Source: Methylobacterium sp. (GTDB taxonomy: Bacteria > Pseudomonadota > Alphaproteobacteria > Rhizobiales > Beijerinckiaceae). Taken from it: a DNA stretch of 6,931 nt. The stretch spans positions 1 to 6,931 of the forward strand of contig JAJKJG010000199.1 in assembly GCA_021154065.1 (NCBI GenBank), written 5' to 3'. Both the position numbers and the translations under genes were made by a program. Below the pieces are notes generated by a model that made no database searches, was not told the DNA's origin, and saw nothing but the letters and a program-made list of their open reading frames with translations. Positions 1-4,688 of this stretch are shown here, one piece after another. How positions within the stretch are numbered: the first letter of the stretch is position 1; each line of letters opens with the position of its first letter.

Positions 1-1200
1 CGCCTCGTCCTGCGCAACAACTACCTGCAGACGCTCGCGATCTCGCTGTCCGAGCGGCGCGGCGCCGGCGACCTCGGCTTCGCCCAGCGGCTGATGCAGA
101 CGCTCGAGCGCCAGGGCCGGCTCGACCGCTCGGTCGAGTACCTGCCGGACGACATGGCGCTAACCGAGCGCATGGCCCGCAACGAGGCCCTGACGCGGCC
201 CGAAATCGCCGTGCTCCTCGCCTATGCGAAGCTCGCGCTCTACGACGCGCTGCTCGATTCCGGCGTCCCCGACGATCCCTATCTCGGGCGCGAGCTCGAG
301 CGCTATTTCCCGATGGAGCTGCGCCAGCGCTTCCCGGACGCCATCGCCAGCCACCGCCTGCGCCGCGAGATCATCGCGACGCAGCTCTCGAACGCGATCG
401 TCAACCGCGGCGGCCCGACGATCATCACCCGCCTCGTCGACCAGACCGGCGCCGACGCGCCGACGATCGCCGCCGCCTATGCGGCGACGCGCGACTCGTT
501 CGGGCTGACCGATCTCAACATGGCGATCGACGCGCTCGACGGCACGGTTCCGGGCGCCGCGCAGCTGCGGCTCTACGGCGAGCTGCAGGATCTGCTGATG
601 AGCCGGCTCGTCTGGTTCATCCGCAACGTCGACCTCGTCGGCGCGCTCGAGGCGGTGGTCGGCACCTATCGGACCGGCATCGCCGAGGTCGAGAAGAGCC
701 TCGCCGAGACGCTCTCGCTCGCCGCCCAGCAGGCCTGGGGGGCGCGCGCCGAGGCGCTTGCAGCGCAGGGCGTGCCGCAGGAGCTTGCCCGCCGTCTCGC
801 GGCGCTGCCCGACCTCGTCGCCGCGCCCGACATCGTCTTCGTCGCCGAGAAGACCGGGCGGCCGGTCGCCGAGGTCGCGGCGACGCATTTCGCCGTCGAG
901 GCGATGTTCCGGCTCGGCAGCCTCATCGGCGCCGCGCGCGAGGTGATCGTGAAGGATTATTTCGACCGCCTGGCGCTCGACCGCGCCATCGACGGAATCG
1001 CCGCCGCGCACCGCCGCCTCACCGCCGAGGCGGTGGCGCAGGGCGGCGCCGGCCCGGCCGGCGTCGAGGCCTGGAGCGCCGCGCGCGGCGCCGAGGCGGA
1101 GCGCATCCGTACCGCCGTCGAGACCATCGCGACCTCGGGGCTGACGCTGTCGAAGCTCACCGTCGCGGCGAGCCTGCTGGGAGATCTGGCGCGGGCCTGA
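1..1200 (+). CDS. gdhB: NAD-specific glutamate dehydrogenase, large bacterial type, C-terminal part (5' end outside window)
   Basis: This is the 3' part of a gene that is already open at base 1; frame 1 gives 399 codons before the TGA. The product would be the C-terminal quarter of the roughly 1,600-residue NAD-dependent glutamate dehydrogenase class (Pfam Bac_GDH), which oxidatively deaminates glutamate to 2-oxoglutarate and ammonia in the cytoplasm. Family-like stretches include LRNNYLQTLAIS near the left edge, LTRPEIAVLLAYAKLALYD, and NRGGPTIITRLVDQTG followed by GLTDL. The end is helical and Ala/Arg-rich with no membrane segment. The catalytic dehydrogenase core would lie upstream and cannot be checked. 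An ATG at 94 opens an apparent shorter frame, but the family-like sequence runs through it from base 1, so it is internal. The gene converges tail to tail with the M20 hydrolase. The family call is strong; the symbol follows usage for this class and is less certain. Confidence 0.92.
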   Translation, partial: RLVLRNNYLQTLAISLSERRGAGDLGFAQRLMQTLERQGRLDRSVEYLPDDMALTERMARNEALTRPEIAVLLAYAKLALYDALLDSGVPDDPYLGRELERYFPMELRQRFPDAIASHRLRREIIATQLSNAIVNRGGPTIITRLVDQTGADAPTIAAAYAATRDSFGLTDLNMAIDALDGTVPGAAQLRLYGELQDLLMSRLVWFIRNVDLVGALEAVVGTYRTGIAEVEKSLAETLSLAAQQAWGARAEALAAQGVPQELARRLAALPDLVAAPDIVFVAEKTGRPVAEVAATHFAVEAMFRLGSLIGAAREVIVKDYFDRLALDRAIDGIAAAHRRLTAEAVAQGGAGPAGVEAWSAARGAEAERIRTAVETIATSGLTLSKLTVAASLLGDLARA

Positions 1201-1210
1201 CGGGCGTCAG
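1197..1210. repeat. Short palindrome holding both convergent stop codons
   Basis: CTGACGGGCGTCAG is a 6-bp perfect inverted repeat around a central GG. The TGA of the glutamate dehydrogenase lies in its left arm and the TGA of the opposing hydrolase in its right arm. The usable RNA stem is about 5 bp with a 4-base loop and no T tract on either strand, so it does not look like a normal intrinsic terminator. Confidence 0.4.
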
Positions 1211-2430
1211 CGGCGCAGCATCCGCACGACGGCGTCGCAGAACACCTGCGCGCCGAGCACGATGTCCGCGTCGGCGGTGTTCTCGGTCCAGTGATGGCTG
1301 ATGCCGCCGATCGAGGGCACGAACAGCATCGCGCCCGGCATGACGCGGGCGAGGTACTGGGCGTCGTGGCCGGCGCCGCTCGGCATGCGCAGCGCCTTGC
1401 CCGGGCAGCGCGCCTCGGCCGCCGCCGCGATCGCCGCCTGGAGGCTCTCGTCCATGAGCGCCGGCGTCGACTGGCTCATGACCTCGATCCCGATCGGGCA
1501 GCGCCCGTCGCGGTTCGCCTCCTCGACGAGGCGTTGCAGCTCGGCCTGGAGGCGCTCGAGCACGGCCGCGTCCGCGTCGCGGATCTGGAGCAGCGCCTCG
1601 GCCCGGCCCGGGATGATGCTCGGCGCGCCGGGCTCGAGCGTGATACGGCCGCAGGTCCAGACCGTGCGCGGTCCGGCAAGCCCGGGGAAGCGCCGGTCGA
1701 TCTCGCCCAAGAGGCGCACGATCGCGAGGCCGGCGTCGCGGCGGCGCGCCATGCCGGTCGTGCCGGCGTGGTTCTGCTCGCCTGTCGCCGTGAGGCGGTA
1801 CTGCCAGATCGCGACGATCGCCGTGACGATGCCGATCTTGAGGTCGCCGCCCTCGAGCGTGTCGCCCTGCTCGATATGGGCCTCGACATAGCCGGTGTGT
1901 CGCCCTGCCTCGAACTGCAGGCGCGGCCTGCCGGAAAGCGCGGCCTTGTCGAGCGCCTCGCGCAAGGGGGTGCCGTCGTAGCGGTTACGCGCCTTGTCGA
2001 TCTCGTCCTCGGAGAGCAGGCCCATGAACGAGCGCGAGCCGAGGAAGGAGCCGAAATGCCCCTCCTCGTCGCACCAGGCGGCGACATCGACCCCGAGATC
2101 GGCGGTCGCCGGGTCCTCGGCCAGCGCGCGGGCGGTCTCGAGGCCGTAGACGACGCCGAGCGGGCCGTCGAGCCAGCCAGCATGGTTCTGGCTCTCGAGA
2201 TGCGAGCCGGTGAGCATCTTACGCCCCGGCGCGCGGCTGAAGCCGAAGACGCTGCCGATGCCGTCGATCGTGGCGTCGAGCCCGGCCTCGGCGAGGCGGT
2301 CGGCGAACCAGTGCCGCGCCTCGACGTCCTCGCGCGAGAAGGTCGGGCGATGCACGCCGGTCTTGTAGGCGCCGAACTTCGCGAGCGCGCGCAGGTCGCC
2401 GAGGAGGCGGCCGGGATCGATCTCCGGCAT
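1207..2430 (-). CDS. Zn-dependent amidohydrolase, M20 family (N-carbamoyl-amino-acid hydrolase / allantoate amidohydrolase type)
   Basis: A 407-residue protein, normal length for this branch of M20 amidohydrolases, which remove carbamoyl or ureido groups (N-carbamoyl-L-amino acids, N-carbamoyl-beta-alanine, allantoate) with two metal ions. Expected metal-site residues are visible: H77 in GSHLES, D88 in GWLDGPLGV, E122/E123 in CDEEG, H185 in EAHIEQG, and H379 in GISHH with E383 following. The dimerisation/substrate domain shows QNHAGTTGMARRRDA (residues 219-233). Two oddities: the residue two after H77 is Glu where M20 enzymes usually have Asp, and Gly stands where Pro is common in HAGTTP. ATG at 2430 is chosen because it starts 2 nt after the purQ stop and gives the family's N-terminus; the same frame stays open far upstream, but only as out-of-frame purQ sequence. 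A possible ribosome site, AGAAGG, lies in the last purQ codons. No signal peptide, so cytoplasmic. Substrate cannot be assigned from sequence; coupling to purQ might suggest ureide or carbamoyl recycling, but that is inference. Confidence 0.9.
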   Translation of the reverse strand: MPEIDPGRLLGDLRALAKFGAYKTGVHRPTFSREDVEARHWFADRLAEAGLDATIDGIGSVFGFSRAPGRKMLTGSHLESQNHAGWLDGPLGVVYGLETARALAEDPATADLGVDVAAWCDEEGHFGSFLGSRSFMGLLSEDEIDKARNRYDGTPLREALDKAALSGRPRLQFEAGRHTGYVEAHIEQGDTLEGGDLKIGIVTAIVAIWQYRLTATGEQNHAGTTGMARRRDAGLAIVRLLGEIDRRFPGLAGPRTVWTCGRITLEPGAPSIIPGRAEALLQIRDADAAVLERLQAELQRLVEEANRDGRCPIGIEVMSQSTPALMDESLQAAIAAAAEARCPGKALRMPSGAGHDAQYLARVMPGAMLFVPSIGGISHHWTENTADADIVLGAQVFCDAVVRMLRR

Positions 2431-2432
2431 GC

Positions 2433-3149
2433 TCAGGCGGCCTTCTTGCGCGCCGGTTTCGGGGCCGGCGCGGCGGCGAGGCTCTCGAACATGCCGCGCC
2501 CGTCGGTGCCACCGACGAGCGGATCGACGAGGTTCTCCGGGTGCGGCATCAGGCCGAGCACGTTGAGACGCTCGGAATAGATGCCGGCGATCGCATTCAG
2601 CGAGCCGTTGCGGTTCGCGTCCGCCGTGACCTCGCCTCGCGCATCGCAGTAGCGGAAGGCGACGCGGCCCTCGCCCTCGAGGCGCCGCGTCGTCTCGGGG
2701 TCGGCGAAATAGTTGCCCTCGCCATGCGCGACGCAGACCTGGATCGCCTGGCCAGGCGCGTAGCGGCTGGTGAAGGCGGTGTCGGCGCGCTCGACCTTGA
2801 GGTGCTGCCAGTGGCATATGAAGCGCAGATTGGCGTTGCGCATCAGCACGCCCGGCAGGAGGCCGGATTCGCACAGGATCTGGAAGCCGTTGCAGATGCC
2901 GAGCACGAGCCCGCCCTTTCCGGCGTGGGCCCGCACCGCGTCCATGACATGGGCCCGCCCGGCGATGGCGCCGCAGCGCAGGTAGTCGCCGTAGGCGAAG
3001 CCGCCCGGCAGCACGACGAGGTCGGTGCCGCGCGGCAGCTTGCTCTCGGCGTGCCAGACCGTCGCGACCCTGGCGCCGGCCTGGCGCAGCGCCCGCGCGA
3101 CGTCGCCGTCGCGGTTCGAGCCGGGGAAGACGACGACGGCGGCTTTCAT
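2433..3149 (-). CDS. purQ: Phosphoribosylformylglycinamidine synthase, glutaminase subunit PurQ
   Basis: A 238-residue class I glutamine amidotransferase. It releases ammonia from glutamine and passes it to PurL in the PurS/PurQ/PurL complex, converting FGAR to FGAM in de novo purine synthesis in the cytoplasm. It opens with the PurQ N-terminus VVFPGSNRDGD, followed by LPGGFAYGDYLRCGAIA (residues 47-63). The nucleophile is C86 in GICNGFQIL, and the His/Glu pair is H203/E205 in MPHPEN. Length matches stand-alone bacterial PurQ, apart from a short Ala/Pro/Lys-rich tail after about residue 225. ATG at 3149 is chosen over an upstream in-frame start at 3215 because PurQ proteins begin at this MKAAVVVFPGSN sequence and GAGGG lies 5 nt before the ATG. 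The ATG overlaps the preceding secreted-protein stop in an ATGA, which suggests translational coupling. The M20 hydrolase follows after 2 nt. purL is not in the window. Confidence 0.97.
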   Translation of the reverse strand: MKAAVVVFPGSNRDGDVARALRQAGARVATVWHAESKLPRGTDLVVLPGGFAYGDYLRCGAIAGRAHVMDAVRAHAGKGGLVLGICNGFQILCESGLLPGVLMRNANLRFICHWQHLKVERADTAFTSRYAPGQAIQVCVAHGEGNYFADPETTRRLEGEGRVAFRYCDARGEVTADANRNGSLNAIAGIYSERLNVLGLMPHPENLVDPLVGGTDGRGMFESLAAAPAPKPARKKAA

Positions 3150-3649
3150 GGCGCCCTCAGCAGGGTGATGTCGAGGAGGCGGGGCAGGAAGCCTTCGAAG
3201 TTGTTGTGCGTCCACTCCCTCCCCGGCGAATCGCTGACGAGCGAGTAGCTGTTCTGCGGCCCGATCAGGCGCGCCTCGATCGAGAAGGTGGTGTTGCCGC
3301 TGGCCCAGTCGACCTCGCGGCCGACCTGCATGACGCGCACGCCCTCGACGGTGCGCTCGCGCACGTCGACGAGGCGCACGTCGCGGATGTTGCTCCGGCC
3401 CTTGTTCTGCTCGTTAAGGCCGCGATGGTGGGCCTCGAAGTCGGCGAGCGTCAGGGTCGGCCGGTGCGGCTGCCGCTTGTAGCTTACGACCGACCCGGCG
3501 GCGCAGATGCGGCTCGCGCAGCGGAAATAGGTGATGCCATCGCGGGCCTCCGAGCGCCAGCCCTCGATGGCGAGGACAACCTTGGTCTCCTGCCCGGCGG
3601 CGGCATCCGCCACGAAGAGCGCGGCGAGGAGCGCGAGGACGGCTTTCAT
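3146..3649 (-). CDS. Small secreted protein of unknown function, between purS and purQ
   Basis: 167 residues, family not recognised. The N-terminus is a clear Sec-type signal peptide: MKA, then a hydrophobic stretch LALLAALFVADAAAG, with probable cleavage near residues 17-20, so a periplasmic protein is expected. The mature part begins with a predicted strand (TKVVLAIEGW) and has two cysteines in CASRIC (C44, C49), which could form a disulfide after export. Next come TLTLADFEAHH, a basic stretch, then alternating strand-like segments (VRLVDV, VRVMQVG, TTFSIEARLIG, SYSLVSDS) and a Trp-containing C-terminus. No catalytic motif is seen. ATG at 3649 is preceded by GGAG at 7 nt spacing. It starts 21 nt after purS and overlaps purQ by 4 nt, so it is very likely translated with them. 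Why an exported protein sits between two subunits of a cytosolic enzyme is not evident. It may be distantly related to the lipoprotein upstream of purS. Confidence 0.85.
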   Translation of the reverse strand: MKAVLALLAALFVADAAAGQETKVVLAIEGWRSEARDGITYFRCASRICAAGSVVSYKRQPHRPTLTLADFEAHHRGLNEQNKGRSNIRDVRLVDVRERTVEGVRVMQVGREVDWASGNTTFSIEARLIGPQNSYSLVSDSPGREWTHNNFEGFLPRLLDITLLRAP

Positions 3650-3670
3650 GGCGAGTCTCCGGGCCGCCCC

Positions 3671-3910
3671 TCAGGACAGCTCGACGCGATAGTTCTCGAT
3701 CACCGTGTTGGCGAGGAGCCGCTCGCAGGCGTTCTTCAATGCACTCTCGGCCTTGCCCTTGTCGGCGGTGTCGAGCTCGACGTCGAAGACCTTGCCCTGG
3801 CGCACGCTCGCAACGCCCTCGACGCCGAGCGACCGCAAGGCTCCCTCGATCGCCTTCCCCTGCGGGTCGAGGACGCCGGATTTGAGGGTGACGGTGACGC
3901 GCGCTTTCAT
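3671..3910 (-). CDS. purS: Phosphoribosylformylglycinamidine synthase subunit PurS
   Basis: A 79-residue protein, the usual PurS size. PurS bridges PurQ and PurL in FGAM synthase and helps ammonia pass between them. The sequence has the PurS pattern: MKARVTVTLKSGVLDPQGKAI, then IEGALRSLGV (residues 21-30), VRQGKVFDVEL (36-46) and a C-terminal helix and strand ending NTVIENYRVEL. ATG at 3910 is preferred over a GTG at 3985 because PurS proteins start with MKARV and the 25 extra residues (Pro/Ala-rich) look like translated leader. The ribosome site is weak (GAGA about 8 nt upstream). The upstream 91-nt gap carries a 15-bp tandem duplication. purC, which precedes purS in many alphaproteobacteria, is absent here; the gene upstream is a lipoprotein. 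Confidence 0.96.
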   Translation of the reverse strand: MKARVTVTLKSGVLDPQGKAIEGALRSLGVEGVASVRQGKVFDVELDTADKGKAESALKNACERLLANTVIENYRVELS

Positions 3911-3966
3911 GCCATATCTCGCAGGGGGAGTGCTCGGGGCCGGGTAGCATGCGGCGCTCGCGAGTT

Positions 3967-3996
3967 CCACCCTGGCTCGGCCCACCCTGGCTCGGC
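3967..3996. repeat. Perfect 15-bp tandem duplication upstream of purS
   Basis: CCACCCTGGCTCGGC occurs twice with no gap, at 3967-3981 and 3982-3996, in the 91-nt space between the lipoprotein stop and purS. A 14-base piece (GCTCGGCCCACCCT, 3975-3988) recurs exactly at 6390-6403 in the palindromic repeat of the transporter operon. The duplication is seen directly. Its role is unknown, and replication slippage is the simplest origin. Confidence 0.8.
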
Positions 3997-4001
3997 GCTG
4001 G

Positions 4002-4562
4002 TCACTTCAGCTTCGCGGCAACCTCCCGCGCCGTCATGCGCACGCCCTCTCGGCTCTCGCCGATGACGATCGCGATGCGCAGCCCGTCGCGGCCCTCGGC
4101 GCCGAGCACGACCGCATGCGCGGCACGCGTCCCGTCCTCGCGGGCGAGCGTCGCGAAAAAGCCGGCGGCACTGCCCTCGCGGAGCTTCTCCACCGTCGCG
4201 ACGGTGCGGATGCCCTTGCGCTGCGGCGCCGTGTCGGCGGCATCGCGAGCGGCGAGGAAGCGCACCAGCCGCTCGGGCTCGCGCAGCACGGCCTCGAGCG
4301 TGCGCGCCTCCTCGCCGGTGGCGTGGAAGATGCCGACGGCGACGCGCGGCGCGCACTCCGCCGCAAAGCAGCCGGCGATGCCCTCGGCCTTGACGCCGCG
4401 CTCGGCGATCCAGCCGCTGAGCGGCAGCGCGACGTAGGCGCCGCCGGAGGGAAGCCCTTCGGTGTGGCTCGGCAGGTAGATGCAGCCGGAGAGCGCCCAG
4501 GCTGCAAGGCCAAGCGCTGCCGCAACGAGAGTCTTGGAAACGAAGGACCGGCGTCGCAGCAA
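4002..4562 (-). CDS. Small lipoprotein of unknown function
   Basis: 186 residues, family not recognised. The N-terminus is a lipoprotein signal: basic MLRRRSFVSK, hydrophobic TLVAAALGLAAWA, then the lipobox LSGC with C27 as the acylated residue, so it should be anchored in the envelope facing the periplasm. The mature part has a strand-like YVALPLSGW, two cysteines in CFAAEC (C65, C70), a helical TLEAVLREPERLVRFLAA (residues 88-105), and strands at GIRTVATVEKL, AAGFFATLAR, HAVVLGA and LRIAIVIGES. It ends in a short helix. The start is TTG at 4562: no ATG or GTG occurs in frame before the lipobox, and GGAG stands 6 nt upstream. It lies 91 nt upstream of purS on the same strand, so it could head the transcript or be separate. 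It is divergent from the ABC transporter operon. Confidence 0.82.
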   Translation of the reverse strand: MLRRRSFVSKTLVAAALGLAAWALSGCIYLPSHTEGLPSGGAYVALPLSGWIAERGVKAEGIAGCFAAECAPRVAVGIFHATGEEARTLEAVLREPERLVRFLAARDAADTAPQRKGIRTVATVEKLREGSAAGFFATLAREDGTRAAHAVVLGAEGRDGLRIAIVIGESREGVRMTAREVAAKLK

Positions 4563-4565
4563 AGG

Positions 4566-4574
4566 CTTCTCCCC
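4566..4574 (-). promoter_or_regulatory. Ribosome binding site deciding the TTG start of the lipoprotein
   Basis: On the minus strand this reads GGGGAGAAG. Its GGAG ends 6 nt before the TTG at 4562, good spacing, and supports a start that would otherwise be doubtful because it is not ATG or GTG. Confidence 0.6.
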
Positions 4575-4624
4575 GCGCCCGGTCTCGCCCGCGCCGCGCC
4601 GCCTGTCCAGCCGCCACTCCCGGC

Positions 4625-4654
4625 TTGTGCTCAGGCCCGCAGCCGTGGCCTAAT
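4625..4654 (+). promoter_or_regulatory. Weak candidate promoter for the ABC transporter operon
   Basis: In the 126-nt divergent gap, TTGTGC (4625-4630) and CCTAAT (4649-4654) are spaced 18 nt and would give a start about 12 nt before the strong ribosome site. Match to the consensus -35 and -10 is only partial (3/6 and 4/6). No operator palindrome was seen, and no convincing promoter for the lipoprotein was found on the other strand. Confidence 0.22.
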
Positions 4655-4672
4655 CGCGCCAAGAGCAATACC

Positions 4673-4680
4673 GGAGGAGG
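4673..4680 (+). promoter_or_regulatory. Strong ribosome binding site of the solute-binding protein
   Basis: GGAGGAGG lies 8 nt before the ATG at 4689. It fixes the start within a reading frame that is open for nearly 600 nt further upstream on this strand. Confidence 0.8.
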
Positions 4681-4688
4681 ATGCGGTC

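Noticed and set aside
160..1011. A 283-codon open frame on the minus strand across the glutamate dehydrogenase
   Set aside because: Low-complexity Arg/Asp/Glu/Ala-rich translation with no family resemblance. It is antisense to a well-supported gene and typical of GC-rich DNA, where stops are rare.
1291..2580. A 429-codon open frame on the plus strand opposite the M20 hydrolase and the end of purQ
   Set aside because: Long, but the translation is Arg/Ala/Asp-rich and featureless, it spans the junction of two real genes, and it has no convincing ribosome site. Judged a shadow frame.
2431..2874. N-terminal extension of the M20 hydrolase to a start at 2874 (555 residues)
   Set aside because: The extra 148 residues are purQ read out of frame and are Arg/Pro-rich. 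The family N-terminus begins at the ATG at 2430.
2541..4066. Plus-strand open frames opposite purQ, the secreted protein and purS (2541-3248, 3206-4066)
   Set aside because: They are antisense to recognised purQ and purS, with low-complexity products and no family match.
4116..4688. N-terminal extension of the solute-binding protein to 4116 (726 residues)
   Set aside because: The extension is antisense to the lipoprotein gene. The ribosome site at 4673-4680 and the signal peptide at 4689 fix the real start.
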